Assembly (NCBI GenBank): GCA_031763025.1
Contig: JASSKH010000001.1
Span: 9,109,024-9,173,023, forward strand
From: Macrocystis pyrifera
Lineage: Eukaryota; Sar; Phaeophyceae; Laminariales; Laminariaceae
Length of the DNA stretch: 64,000 nucleotides
Direction of reading: 5' to 3'
Positions 21,331 through 33,419 of this stretch are shown piece after piece. The translations under genes were made by a program, and so were the position numbers. The notes under the pieces were generated by a model, which saw only the letters and a list, made by a program, of their open reading frames with translations, ran no database searches and had not been told where the DNA came from. The number at the start of each line of letters is the position of its first letter. Positions within the stretch are counted from its first letter, which is position 1.

Positions 21331-21760
21331 CTCTCACCTTGCCCGGTCGCAACGTCAACGTCGGGAAATGGCTGTGCGCGATACGCTGAGGACGAGTTGA
21401 GCCAAGAGCTGAAATGCCAGCACAAACATCAGCTCAACCCTTCTACGTGCCAATATGATATTCATGCCTATGGTTCGAGGACGCCTATCGCGGTATTTTT
21501 TCAGCGTGTCAGGTGTGTCTTACCGCCCTAGGCGGTATTTTAAGAGCCTTAAAAGCCGTTTGTTGTTCTTCGTATTTACGTCGACACCCCCCGTAGATTT
21601 CCGCGCAGGTGGTACTCAACTACGTTCTTTGAACTATCAAGGACTTGAGTCAGTTAGCGTTGTATTAGGTTTCCCTTCGCCTCAAAAGCACAAGGTGAGC
21701 TTACGAAAATATATATATGGAGCTGCGAAAGTCAGGGAGTGTGCCTAGGATAACACCATA

Positions 21761-21865
21761 TTACGGGGGACCATAGTAAATAGGACCTACGGTATACACA
21801 AAAACCCATATATTTACGAAATTTTACTAATAATATTTGGTCCTATTTACTATGGTCCCCCGTAA
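21761..21865. mobile_element. MITE-A, intact reference copy
   Basis: TTACGGGGGACCATAGTAAA ... TTTACTATGGTCCCCCGTAA, 105 bp, TA on both flanks. The asymmetric centre (TACACAAAAACCCATATATT then ACTAATAATATTT) sits between near-perfect 29-bp arms. Confidence 0.85.
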
Positions 21866-21959
21866 TAGTACGGCGCCAAGTGTCAAAAGGGAAGATATTT
21901 CAGCACTGCGACACAGCTGGCGGTACACATCAATCCATATTGATTCAAGACATTGAATA

Positions 21960-22440
21960 GCTTTAGCCCACGAGATGCACAATATTATACAAGTATACGC
22001 CAACACTCAAGAACACGGGCACTACGAACAGCGAGTGTGAGAGAACTATGCACGAAAATAAGAAATCCGGCGGGGCCTTTTCCAATAAGGTAAGAAACAG
22101 TTCAGCCTGCCTCCGTCTTTCTGCTTTTTCGTACAGGTTGCAACACATATGTCTTGTACTTCTGTGTGCACTCCCGGACCGCTGTTGACCCACGGAGGCT
22201 TTACTGAAAGGGCAGAATGACCAACACCAATAGTTGGAAACGAAACCGCCGAAGGACTCGTCCAGCCAGCAACGAAAGTATACATCGACCCTTGCGGGGC
22301 TGAGGCGAGCGCCGACCCTCAGAGGATCGCGATTTTGTGACACCCAGGAGGAGACTGGAGATGGAGGAAAACAACCACCACGAAATCGTCCGGGGGGGGG
22401 CATAGAGGACGTTGCTATCGCTGGAGGTCGGAGGTAGAAT
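21960..22440. other. Unassigned
   Basis: Open frames on both strands, no motif recognised. Sequence is close to 50% GC without repeats. Confidence 0.35.
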
Positions 22441-22465
22441 CCGCCGCCTGCGGCTACCGCTGTTC

Positions 22466-23075
22466 GTTTATAAAGGATAGACCACTGCGCTACTCAGTCA
22501 GCGCTGACTGAGTAGCTCAGTGGTTTGTCCTTTATAAACGAACAAAAGAAGTACCTTAGGGCTCGATACGGCCTCCCGCAGATAACATCTTCCGGGGTTG
22601 ATCAAGCCCCAGATCAGCGCCTGGTTTTTCCTTCCTGTTGTCCCCCTCCCTAGTCGTGCCCCGGACTTGTTTTGTTCGATTAAGCTGACTGAGTAGCTCA
22701 GTGGTCTATCCTTTATAATCGAACAAAACAAGTCCGGGGTTCGAGTCCCACCAGACATCGTACTTCCGCTTTTTCTGCCGTGGGTGGAAAAGGGAAATCA
22801 AGTGGAGAGAACCGCTATAAAAGAACACTCGACCAGAGAGTCGAAAGTGGAGCGAACCACTTGAGTAAAAGAACGCACGACCAGGGAGGGGGACAATAAT
22901 ATGAAGGAAAAAACAGGCGCTGATTAGAGGCTTGATCAACCCCTGAAGATTCTATCGGCGGGAGGCCGTATCGAGCCCAAAGGTACTTCTTTTGTTCGAT
23001 TATAAAGGATACACCACTAAGTAAGCTACTCAGTCAGCGCTGACTGAGTAGCTCAGCGGTCTATTCTTCACAAAC
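22466..23075. mobile_element. Cluster of tRNA-like repeats in inverted arrangement
   Basis: The unit GCTGACTGAGTAGCTCAGTG followed by GTCTATCCTTTATAATCGAA occurs in plus orientation at 22500, 22683 and 23037, and in minus orientation ending at 22466-22502 and 22990-23040. Pol III-type box A (TAGCTCAGTGG) and box B (GGTTCGAGTCC at 22738-22748; a decayed GGCTCGATACG near 22560) are present. The arms 22500-22680 and 22870-23040 are inverted copies of each other (AAGTACCTT...GCTCGATACGGCCTCCCGC). A cloverleaf does not close at the D stem or acceptor, so these are tRNA-derived SINE-like units rather than a tRNA gene. Confidence 0.65.
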
Positions 23076-23079
23076 CAAC

Positions 23080-24015
23080 AACCGCCGCCAAACAAGCACG
23101 GGGTGCACTGTACGAACACGCGCTACGTAGCTAGCGCTTCATGGAAGGTGTTGTTGTGCAAGGAGAAGCTACACATAACTCAAGGAGGGAGCGGGGTGTG
23201 TTTGGTGCGCTGTGGGACGAGGGTAAAGCACACACTTACTACAGCTGTAGCGATGCGTTGTGATTGTCTCATCCAGCCGCAAACCGGGGGGTCTTAACAC
23301 GGTTGCAGGGCGGGGGTGGGGGGGGGGGGGGGGGTGAGCCGCCGGAAATTCTCTGTCGTATGCACTGCTACTGTGCCGGCCGCTCACATAAGAAGGAAGA
23401 GCCCCCATAAGGAAGTCAGTCTGAGATTTTCCGCTGAGAAAAAATAAGGAGTCCGAGAGCGGTTACATACTACCAGGTACTTTCAACCTTGCCACAACCT
23501 TTACTACTGGTATACCGTAGTGTGTGGAATGCGCTCTTTCACGGGAAAATAATCTATGAATGCGTAGCCTGAGGCAGTAATCTGGCTTCTAACTAGAGGG
23601 CCGGCACTACCGCCTGTAGTGTACTGCAGATTATCCGGTAAACCTTTCGGGGGCTGGGACGAGACGACACAAGAACGCCTCTTCCTGTTTAAGCCCCTTT
23701 CGGCAGAGCTGCGAGTCAGCAGGATTTCACTTACAACAACAATAACTACCGGTAGTCGGCAATTCGGTTGACGAAGCCAGCTGACGGCCAGCGGACTTGC
23801 CGATTTAAGCCAGGCGAGCGAAACACGGCCCATCTCGGCCGCGGGGGCCCCCCCGCCCGAAAATAGAAAACCAACATGCCCCATCTCAACAACCCTTCCT
23901 ACTAACAGGTAGTGTAGTGTAGACACCCAATAAGTCGGATGGTCGGCCACCCCCGGGAAAACGACCACTAGTGACCAAATACACTCTAAAAAAACAACTA
24001 TTTATTGTTGGTGAG
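23080..24015. other. Unassigned
   Basis: G run at 23318-23333, and ACTACCAGGTAC at 23472, a copy of the recurrent ACCAGGTA motif. No gene recognised. Confidence 0.35.
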
Positions 24016-24020
24016 ACCTA

Positions 24021-24124
24021 TTACGGGGGTCCATAGTTAACAGGACCAAATATTGTTAGTAAAAAAAGTAAATATATAGGTTTTTATGTATACCACAGGT
24101 CCTGTTAACCATAGACCCCCGTAA
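24021..24124. mobile_element. MITE-A, full copy
   Basis: TTACGGGGGTCCATAGTTAA ... AACCATAGACCCCCGTAA with TA flanks; centre in the inverse orientation to 21761. Confidence 0.8.
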
Positions 24125-24341
24125 TAGTTCTCTACGTTTCTTGGGGACTCGAAGAGGAAAAACTGTAAAAAAAAAACAAGTGAGGACACTCGCAGGCATC
24201 GATCCCATGGAGTAGCCGGGGATGCTGCTGACACGGTGGTGGTGGTGGGGGGTGTACTACTGTGCCGGAGCTACAACACAAGAGAGGACCTCCCCGACTC
24301 GAGCGCAGCACCATGTACTATTTCGGAGGAATATATTGATA

Positions 24342-24467
24342 TTGCGGGGATACCATAGTAAATAGGACCTACGGTACACACAAAAAACTACCAGGTATAT
24401 ATATATATAATATATATACCTATTTTTATCAACAATATTTGGTCCTGTTTACTATTGCCCCCCGCAG
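24342..24467. mobile_element. MITE-A, copy with (AT)n and ACCAGGTA insertion
   Basis: TTGCGGGGATACCATAGTAA ... TGTTTACTATTGCCCCCCGC. The centre is lengthened by CTACCAGGTATATATATATA, so the ACCAGGTA motif lies inside the element here. Confidence 0.75.
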
Positions 24468-24469
24468 TA

Positions 24470-25305
24470 GTGCATAATGTAACTAACTATAAACCTGTTT
24501 GGGTTGGTCGGTGCTTACTTGCCCGGTGGGTACGAACAACGTTCTTATTTTTGTTCGTACGTGGCTTTCAGTTCTATTAATAGTTTCTTTTGTCAATGTT
24601 CTTCGTTCCTTGCCCGGTGGCTCGATAATATGTAGGTACGAGTACGTGGCTCGGTACGAGCAACGACCTCCTACTAGTCGTGTGCTCCCCCCCATTTCAG
24701 CTTGCGGCGCCTCCGAGATAGAAAGTCAACAATGATCCCGAAGGGGAGCCTTGTAATGCTCTATGACGGACATCCTCCCTGAAACCGCGCTCCTCGCGCA
24801 AATGTTGGACGCATTGGCCGATTGGGTCAACTCCTTCGAGAGCTGAAACGACGGCTGGCTGTCTGTATTTTTTTCAATTTATTCTGCGTGGAGATACTAA
24901 ATATATAGCTTCGGGAAGTATTTTATGTATTCAAACACCAACAAGCAGGCAAAAGATTAAGAACTTGGCAGTGGAACTGGCCTGGGGAGGCAGAGACCAG
25001 ACGTGATTCAAGCAGTACGCAACACTACTGCCTGTTGTACCTGTTGGGAGTAAGTAGTACACGTGAAATAACGCGATCGAGGTGCCTCAACTCATTTACT
25101 TTTACAACGTGGGATAGGGGTGTGAATAAATCGAAGGCTGGTTGATGCCGATACGTCGTGGCAGCTTCCATCTTGTTTTTTATTCGCCTGCACATACATT
25201 TTATGATATCATCCAGCTCGTACACGACTCGCACGTACAGAGAGCAGAGAGCGATAGCGAGCCATTATTGACGTGTTTTTAAAAAAAAAAAAAATTAATA
25301 ATCCC
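24470..25305. other. Unassigned
   Basis: A partial direct repeat (TTGCCCGGTGG...TACGAACAACG and TTGCCCGGTGGCTCG...TACGAGCAACG) at 24518-24670. No gene recognised. Confidence 0.35.
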
Positions 25306-25311
25306 TTTCAT

Positions 25312-25639
25312 TTTCCAGCTCAATTAACTCGAAGGAGGTTTTACTCTCAGCGGTCTTCTTCTGGATATTGTCAAGCCGTGGACACAGGTGTCGTTCCTTG
25401 TTCCCCCGGTACGTGCCTTCATTTCTTCATTTTTTATCGCGCATTGATAGGGTTCAGCATTCCAACTGCTCGTCGACTTTCATCGAAGTAGCTAACTCAC
25501 GCTTTCGCTCTTTCCGCTAATCGATTTTTTTTTTATACAAGAAAAAGTCCTCACGAGTATGCACTTGGTGAGACTTGAACCCACGAAATTGATCTTAGTA
25601 GGCACGCGGACTACCTACTATGTCACCAGGGGACGCCCA
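25312..25639 (-). mobile_element. tRNA-derived SINE, copy 1
   Basis: On the minus strand the head carries box A TGACATAGTAGG (25614-25625) and box B GGTTCAAGTCTC (25570-25581), with a 5-bp T stem (GTGGG/CTCAC). The body continues for ~250 bp to AGCTGGAAAA. A second copy lies at 26449-26743. The acceptor stem cannot pair, so it is a SINE and not a tRNA gene. Confidence 0.8.
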
Positions 25640-25670
25640 CTGACACGTACATATATATATAATATGTGTA

Positions 25671-25945
25671 CAGTACGCGGCATCAGCTAAGAATTTCCTA
25701 TTTTTGCTGAAGGCTGGCGACTTCTAATGGTGTCAACGTTTTTTTACCAATCCGCCGAAAAAATTGATAAAACAAATAAAACAAAAACGTCGAGCACGGT
25801 CATATGTATACAGTACGCGGCATCAGTTAAGAAATTCCTATTTTTGCTGAAGGCTGGCGACTTCTCATGGTGTCAACGTTTTTTTACCAATCCGCCGAAA
25901 AATTGATAAAACAAATAAAACAAAACGTCGAGCACGGTCAGGCTC
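25671..25945. repeat. Tandem duplication, 140-bp unit
   Basis: CAGTACGCGGCATCAG starts at 25671 and again at 25811. Each unit contains GAAGGCTGGCGACTTCT, TTTTTTTACCAATCCGCCG and CGTCGAGCACGGTCA, with only a few differences, so the duplication is recent. It begins just past the SINE head. Confidence 0.9.
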
Positions 25946-26448
25946 TCAAAGACTAATGTACCTGGTACCTGGTAGGATTTAGAGCGGCGTACTTGCTGAG
26001 CACAAATAGCCTGTTAACAACTGCGGCATGATGTAAAAGTCCTTTTATACCTTGGTACCTGGTGTGAAAAATCAGCCTGAAATTCCTGACCAACGCATAT
26101 TCTTGGCGTATGACGCGATCTGACCGTACATATATATACGATGCATATTACACTCGTATACGCGTACGCACGTACGTACGGCCGGTCAGCATGGTGACAC
26201 AGGCAAAGACAAAAAGAAGAGCTCTATGTTTCAAGACGAGCAATCGATGTTGTAACAATGCAACCCAACACCGTTTCTGGTTGCCAGGCACATGTGGCTC
26301 GAAGGGTCTGTTGTCCGCAGCATGTAATGACTGACATATATCGAGGGGTGCACGCCCGTTCTTGATCAAGATCCCACCGGGAATAAGTTTCTCTTTCTCC
26401 ATGCATTCATATATATATCGATATATATATTTTCATCATCACTTTTAC

Positions 26449-26743
26449 TTTCCAGCTCACTCGTAGGAGGTTTTACCCTCGACGATCTTCTGGACAAGCC
26501 GTGGTCACAGGTGTCGTCCCTTCTCCCCCCCGGTACGTGCCTTTTTTTGTCGCGCATAGGGTTAGGCATTCCCACTGCTCGTCGATTTTCATTGAATGTA
26601 GCTAACTCACGCTCTCGCGCTTTCCGCTCATCAATTTTTTATTCAAGAAAAAGTCCCTACGAGCATGCACTCGGTGAGATTTGAACCCGCGAAATTGATC
26701 TTGATAGGCATGCGGACCACCTACCAAGCCACCGGGGACGCCG
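26449..26743 (-). mobile_element. tRNA-derived SINE, copy 2
   Basis: Minus-strand box A TGGCTTGGTAGG (26720-26731) and box B GGTTCAAATCTC (26676-26687). The body matches copy 1 (CACGAGTATGCACT/GCATGCACT, ATTGATGAGCGGAAAGCG, CGACGAGCAGT, ACGTACC). An (AT)n run borders the 3' end. Confidence 0.8.
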
Positions 26744-27455
26744 GCAGGTATGCATGACCACGTGCTCGGATTGCTATGATTATTGTATCCGAACATCTAT
26801 AGCGGGCCGGCGTTGTCGCCTCGCCGATTTCCATTGCAGAAGTTTGGACAGGGGAATATTCCTTTTTGCCGGGCTCCTCACGCTACTTATGCTCAGGGCA
26901 AACTCATACATGCGTTGTTGCCAACGTGTTCATTGTGCCATTGCGTCTTAGCAGCCCCCGTTGACACACCTTGTCCGGCTCTTAGGATCTATCAAGGCGG
27001 CACTTCTTGTCTGGTCATCCTGTCGCTGCGTGATTGTTCGTTCCAGCTCTCGTCGGTAAGATGAGTCATGTCAGGGGGATAGTAGACTGATGCCTCACTT
27101 TTGCAGGCACTCCGTGTGTCATGAACGAGGGATACGCACAATAGACCCATTCGGCCGCCATGTCGAAAACCCGAAAAGCGAACACAAAAAAAAAACGTGG
27201 GGCGCAGCGGGCGCAACAACCGTGTACTATCCTTGACGACCCTGTGTACGATAATGCATGCCACAACCAACCCGTACGGCCACTAATAATAATAAGTGGT
27301 GGAAGTCGCTGGAAAATCTGCAGACATTGATCTACAGTGCAGCACATTCGTTGGGCCAATAGCCGCTCGCATTTTGCATCTGGACGCGTTTGCGACGTGG
27401 CGACATATCGCTGATTTCCACCCAGCAGTAGACTGCTGCGGCCCGTACATGAGTG

Positions 27456-27530
27456 AGCGCGCCGGGGAGGGGTACTCATTAACATGTACGGCCGCAGTCG
27501 TATAACCAGAATGAGGGGGGGGGGGGGGGG
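27456..27530 (-). mobile_element. Retroposon R, 3' end only, between C runs
   Basis: Minus strand: GGTTATACGACTGCGGCCG then TACATGTTAATGAGTACCCC. A G run (plus strand 27513-27530) flanks the inner side. Together with ACTGCTGCGGCCCGTACATG at 27430 it makes a foldback. Confidence 0.55.
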
Positions 27531-28244
27531 TGGTTGAGAACAGCAGGTCAGTGAGTGGAGTAGAGCGACACGGGCCGTTGCCATGTGCCGCCTTGGTGTG
27601 GGGCAATTGACAGAGAGTGTCGATGGTTCTTCGCGTATACACACGCCGAACAATACGTAGACGCGGGGGGGGGGGGGGAGAGGGCTGTATCATATGAGCA
27701 CATACATGCTATTAACAATATTTTTTGTGTTGCGTTTCAACTAAAAACCTCAACTATTGCTCTTTGATTTAAATTATGTCTAAAAATCGATCGCGGTTCA
27801 AGTTATGTCTGCAATATCGATCTACAGTACTATTATTTCTTTTGTTGAGACTGTATCTTTTTTTTTTTTTTTTTTTTTTTTTTCAAATTTGTCCTTTGAG
27901 CCGTCCGCATGGCCTCTCATCGCCATGCCGTGGTCCCACAAGACCACGAAAGTTCTCTGGCTCGTCGCTTGGCGCCTCCGGTGCCTGTTACACCTTGTAT
28001 ATATGGTGGTACTGCTAAATTACTACTAGGTATATTTTATACCAGGTGTACTACGGCGTAGCATATGTCTTCTCGTGTCCGCTCCTACCACAAGAAAGCC
28101 CTGTGTACGCCACTGAACAGGGAACACCACATTGATTGATTCCTAGACTGTATTTAGTGGTGTTCGTTGGGGGAGTGCGCCAACCCACGATTACAGGCTA
28201 CCACGCTACCAGAGACCCCGAGAACTGGCCACCACGTTACCTAC

Positions 28245-28560
28245 CACAGCTTGTTCTTTAGAGTCTCGTGCAGAAAAATGATATCGGCTGCCGCCTATCC
28301 GATCGTTCGAGCGATTTTGCGCTTCTTCGTGAATCGCTATTCCTCCTACTCCGAGAACAGGCGTTCCGACGCGGCGGATGATGCTAGCACTACGAGACAC
28401 TTGCGGGTCAACTTGGCGACGTGGTTTTGCTTTCCTGCCCACCACCTAGGGGGGGCAGCCCCGAGGATTTTCACAAGGTTGAAGCCGACTTGCTTCTGGT
28501 TCCGGCAAAAGGACCGTTCGTTCATAATGGTGTCCTTCACCGAAAGAGCGGCCATAGTCT
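28245..28560 (-). pseudogene. hAT-type transposase, C-terminal dimerisation domain remnant
   Basis: On the minus strand PPRWWAGKQNHVAKLTRKCL followed by VVLASSAASERLFSE matches the hAT C-terminal domain (W-W ... A-x3-L-x-[VL]-x-A-S-S-x2-S-E-R-x-F-S). Past the SERLFS motif the matching end, ADIIFLHETLKN (near 28260-28300), is in another frame, so the gene is broken at least once. No ends of the transposon or upstream catalytic part were found. Confidence 0.7.
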
Positions 28561-28569
28561 TACGTGCGG

Positions 28570-31500
28570 GGAATGGGGGGGGGGGGGGGGGGGGGGGTCT
28601 GCGCCTACATCTACTTCGGCATTAGCCTGTCTGGTTTGTTTCCCTTCCTTCAACAGATGCATGAGAGACGTTCTATCTTACCCCCCCCCTCTCTGATACC
28701 ATATGATACGAATGTGGGGGGGTACCTCTCCCGTTAGGTTGATCGGGTTACTCATTCGCAGCGTCATTGGTCCCCCGTAGTGGCGAACTTGTAGCGACTG
28801 CTTCGTCTGCGGCTACACAGATACCCTTCTCTGCTCTCTGCAGGCTCTGTCAAGAAAACGCCTCGAAAGGCTGGCTGAACTCCGCAGAAAAAAAACAAAT
28901 ATCCGCGATTTCAATAATCCTAACCGATAACTTGATTTTCGATTTGAAGAAATCTCGATCGACATCTCGATCAGCTTTTGACCCGAACATCAAATATCGG
29001 AGCAACTTGTTGTTCATGGTTGGGACGAAACACTCATCATAGGATATTTCTATCCTGTATACAGCTCGGGGGAATAGCCCTCACGCCTTCTACTGCACGG
29101 ATAACCAGCGCTGAAGAGGGAATGGCCCTCCGTCGTTCTACTGCACGAGTAACCAACCCCAAACCCTTGTTAGTCTCCGTCGTTCAAGGCCTGTGTGGAA
29201 AAGGAGTGCTGGAAGAACAGGAATACTGCCCGCCCACATACAGGTTTCGGCCGGCTCGTAAAACGGGACCGAGCCCAACCCAAGCGCATACATACACACG
29301 TACACGCGTGCTCACGTACCATACAAAAGTTCCACCTCCGCTGAACTTTTCGCTGACAACCGGGCCCCCCCTGCGCACACAACAGACGTCGCGGCCATTT
29401 TGGGCTGCATTGTTCGCCTCAAAACAATGTGCACCCGCTTTTTGTACGTTGGATTGCCCGCATCGGAGTATGTACGCAGCCATAGCGCACTGTTTTCATT
29501 TCAACTCGTGGGGTTGAGCATTGAGCAGGTACACAGGCGCGTTGCCGGAGATTTTCTAATACGTAGATACCACCACCGCCACCACCACCACTGGAAAAGG
29601 TGTCGATTTCATGACACATTCTTGAGACTGTCACCGCCGGCTTGCCCCAAGCCGGCAGAGTACGAACGAACGAACGAGCACGTACGGTACGTACACATAT
29701 ATATTCAGATATACAGCGGTTGAGCGCTGAATCCATCCGTATCATGTCGGGATAGCTGCCCACTGCTGTGCTGGTGCCGCCACGACCCGGCTGCATCATC
29801 ACCGGTAAGTACCCCGCCCTACAGAACTGAAGACGAAGCGAAAGTCGCATACATCATACGGAGGGTTCCAAGGAATATTGCGGTTCCGGGGCCCGGTAGA
29901 ATTGGCATAAAAAAAAAACACAGACACGCCTATCTTGTGTACGAGCCTAAGGTAGAGAGAAAGCGAAAGCCCTCCCCCCTCGGGAGGCCAGTCCTCAAAC
30001 AACCCTGCTCAGCCTCTGCCACTAAAAAGAAACATGGGACCTCATTCCGCATCAATCAGTCAGAGTTATTCATAGCAGAACCTGAGGGAGTCGGTGATGG
30101 CCTCGGCGCAGATCCTAGCCCTTGTGGGATCAAGTGTTTTCGGACCGCTAGGTCGCAGTAGCAACGGCCACCTTCTTCAACCTCGACATCACTCGTCATC
30201 CCCGAAACGGGCGCAGGAGCACCCACGTTCTCCACCGCCCATCATGCTGCAGGTAGGTCTGCTCATCTTCATGCTCGCATCCTCCGGGTCGAACCCGCCG
30301 GGCCTCGCGCATCTCACATGAAATCGCATCGCATCCCGGGCTCGCAAATCCTGTAGAGCAGGAACCATCGGCGCAACGGCTGCATGCGCGTCCGTCCGTA
30401 GAATACTGTACATAATCCATCTCCCCATCTCTCTCTCTGCATGAAAAACTGTCACCTTTTCCGAACCTCCTGTCGACGACAGAAGAAAACAAAAAAGTGG
30501 CCTGCTTCAGGTTTGTCGGCCGCTTGTTCTTACTGCAGCACCTCTTGCCTCGTCGGATCCGACCCTCGCTTCGTGGAGTACGACGGCTAGATGTCGAGAG
30601 CTCTCTTCTTTTGGGCACCTTCCGGACCGTATGGAGCGCCCTCCCTGCTGAAGAATGGCGTCTACAAGAACAACTGACGGATAGGTGAGTGAACCCGCTA
30701 ATCGCGCGACGACACTATATGGACTTGTTGTGCAGGATCGCTCGCCCCCCCCCCCACCCCCCCCCCCCGCCCTACTCGAGAGGTGAAATAAAACGTGTAA
30801 TTGTGTTGCTCAACGCTTGGAATGGCTTATATACCGTAGAAACTCGAATCTCCTACTCGAGAAAAGCAGCTTCCACCGTATACTCATCTTGATACAGATG
30901 CAAACCTTTGACGTCACAGTCTACATATATATGTAGTGCTAGCCTGAGAGCTGTAGATGTTTGGAGTTGCAAGGTCCATCACTATGGGTCCATCAAAATA
31001 TATATGCACCACAGAGATATGTACGCGCTTCTTTTACACCTTTTCGTCGTTGATAGCTTTACTTGTGGCTTTTTGTTTTGTGGAAATGTAGGTCTTCGGT
31101 TGGCGGTTGCCTGCGTGGTAGCTACTGCAAAGCGGAGCCGGCTTTTCGCCGAAAGCCACACACACACTCATTTAGCGCGATTTAATCGTCACCACATTAT
31201 ACTCTTCTGAGTATGAGCAAGACTTGAGTGGCGCGTGGTGACCCAGCAGTACGCAAGATAAAACGGAGGATTTTCGTGCTATTTCCAATGCTGCCATGCT
31301 GCAAACGACATGCACTCCATTTGTGCGCTTATAGTCCGCCACTTTCACCCTGTTTCCACTGTAATATACGAAAAACACGCACACACACACACACACTTTC
31401 TCGCTCCACGGGCCTAGTCACCGTGTCGCTCTGGCAACGTATTCATCATGGACGTTTGTTCCCACGAAGATACCGCACCTTCTAGAGACTTTTTGCGGAC

Positions 31501-32330
31501 ACATATGTGCGGTGGTGCGCGTTGATTTTCACCCCCCGCCGCAACTTGCCGTACAAATGCCACACGCAGGTGCCAGCTACAGACCCTTGTGCCGAGGGCC
31601 TCCGCTTGATTGACGGGTATCGCGCCGTGAAATGCCTCGAGATACCGCAGTCGCCAGGTACCGTATGCATATACCGAGGTAGTCTGTTACCCTAAGGTAT
31701 CGAGGGGATCAGTTGCTTCGTGCTACGATTCACGAGCGTGGCCAATATTGCATCCGAGCATAGCGAGTTCGCGACGTACCTTTGTTAAGCGTCACAGTTT
31801 TCCTACCGTGGGACACGGTGCTAGCATAGAGTGGCAAATACAAATCTTGAACATCCGATTTCAGCGCTTGTATCTGTTTCACACACAGAATAACGAGGAT
31901 TGACCTTGAAACGGAACGTCCACCTCAAGGCAGTCCGTGACGTGACACGCGGACCTACAGTACCATTTTCAATCCTGACATTTAAGAACACGTTCGACTT
32001 TACAACCTCTAGTAGAAAAGTTCGGACCCCGATGCTTCAACATATTCTCTTTTCTCTCTCCTTTTTTTATAGATCGTGATCTGACGCTCGCGTAGGCACA
32101 CTGCTGGATGAAATACTAAACAAGGACGGAGAACACGGTGCATCCCGTGGCTTCGAGTGTTATCGTGATACTGCTGAAATGCTATACGTATACGTACATG
32201 AGAACACAACTATTTTCTTCACGCTACGTACAAGTATCGAACCCCCCCACCACCACGACGGCGTACAAAGAGAAATCGACAAAACAAGCACGTACGTAAG
32301 GTATTGCAAAACAGAATATACTAGCAAGCA
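28570..32330. other. Mostly unassigned region
   Basis: G run at 28573-28597, C run near 28680. Open frames at 28978-29517 (+) and 30094-30321 (+, begins MMASAQILALVGSSV, possible signal-like start) are without family matches. (CA)n at 31378-31396, which with C runs at 30744-30769 are the only repeats of note. No gene supported. Confidence 0.35.
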
Positions 32331-32335
32331 GCATT

Positions 32336-32450
32336 GAACCAAATCGGCACCCAGCACAAGTGGGCAGACGACCTCACCATCGGCGTCACCAGCTGCCAGC
32401 TGCTGATCGCGCGCGATTATGGTGGATGGGATCGCCGTCGTCGAAGAAAG
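32336..32450 (-). other. Segment paralogous to 35745-35865
   Basis: Minus-strand reading IIARDQQLAAGDADGEVVC aligns with IVASAPQLTAGASDGAVVC read from the plus strand at 35770-35840. A 45-base core is about 80% identical. Either a pair of related exons or an unrecognised dispersed repeat. Confidence 0.45.
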
Positions 32451-32499
32451 TGGTGTAGCAAGCAAAGGCTGACCTCGCAAGCACGGGACAGGAGGCGGC

Positions 32500-33225
32500 T
32501 ATGGGACGGCGGCGGCGGCGACGGCGGCTCGAGCTTTCGTCCTCCCCGCTGCCGGCGGAGGAGGAGGAGGAGCAGGAGGAGGAGAAGGAGGAGAGAACGA
32601 GGGGGAGGAAGAGGAGGAGACGGACGAGGAGGGGGAGAAGGAAGAGGAGAATGATGAAGAGAGGGAGGAGGGAGAGGAGAAGGGAGGGGGTGCGAGGGCG
32701 AGGAGGAAGCGAAGGAGAAGGCGGGAACAAGACGCGTAGGGGCAAGGGGAGGGAGACGGAGGAGGAGGAGGAGGAGGAGGAGGAGGAAGAGGAGGAGGAG
32801 GAAGGTTGGGAGGAGGGGAGATACGAGGAGGGGAGATACGAGGAGGAAAAAAAAAACGAGGAGGAGGAGGAGGACAAGGAGGAGAAGGAGGAGAAGCAAG
32901 AGTACGAAGATGGGTGGTGTAAAGAGAGCCGGACGAAAGGGAGGGGGAGTGCTGCGGGCGAAGGTGAGCGTGTGTGTGCGTGTGAGGAGACTTGCGTGGA
33001 TGGGTGCTTTCGCCCGGCAGAAGAAGTTGGAGTCAGGGGTCGACGCCAAACGGGGCCGATTAGATTGTCGATCGAGGTACAGCCTTTGCTTTTTCTCGAA
33101 ATAGAGTTGTTCTCCTGCGTCAGGATAGATATCCTCGAGCGAGGAAGGAAGGAACGAAGCAAGGAGAGAAGGAATCAAGGAAGGAAGGAAGGAAGGAAGG
33201 AAGGAATGAATGAATGAACCTCAGA
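32500..33225. repeat. Purine-rich (GGA/GAG)n tract, then (GGAA)n
   Basis: Nearly all-purine plus strand from about 32555 to 32905 with GAGGAG repeats, CpG-containing interruptions, and a GAAG/GGAA tetramer run at 33145-33215. Gives Glu/Arg frames on plus and Ser/Pro/Leu frames on minus that stay open by composition. Not annotated as genes. Confidence 0.8.
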
Positions 33226-33327
33226 AAAACATTGGTGCACGCCTACCGCGCGTAGCATGCGTCAGCAAGCAAGAGTACTGAAATCCTGTCTGCCCCAAGC
33301 CATGCTATCTATACCGTGCGTAGAGTA

Positions 33328-33408
33328 CCATTCTGTCCCTGACTACAGGGACGGTTTGTATACTGATATTTAATCAAAATGATCATTCTATTTAGGGACA
33401 TAGTGTTA
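33328..33408. mobile_element. MITE-B, diverged copy
   Basis: TA-flanked, about 81 bp: CCATTCTGTCCCTGACTAC ... ATTTAGGGACATAGTGTTA. Interior AATCAAAATGATC is shared with 11629-11707. Confidence 0.55.
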
Positions 33409-33419
33409 TACCATGACCC

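Noticed and set aside
22683-22755. A tRNA gene (box A and box B present)
   Set aside because: D stem and acceptor stem do not pair and the unit is repeated five times in both orientations; better as a tRNA-derived repeat.
25565-25640. A tRNA gene on the minus strand
   Set aside because: T arm folds but acceptor does not; second copy at 26.7 kb has the same non-tRNA body attached.
32386-33217. Long Glu/Arg (+) and Ser/Pro (-) frames of 238-258 codons
   Set aside because: Overlapping frames on both strands within a purine tract; open because of composition.
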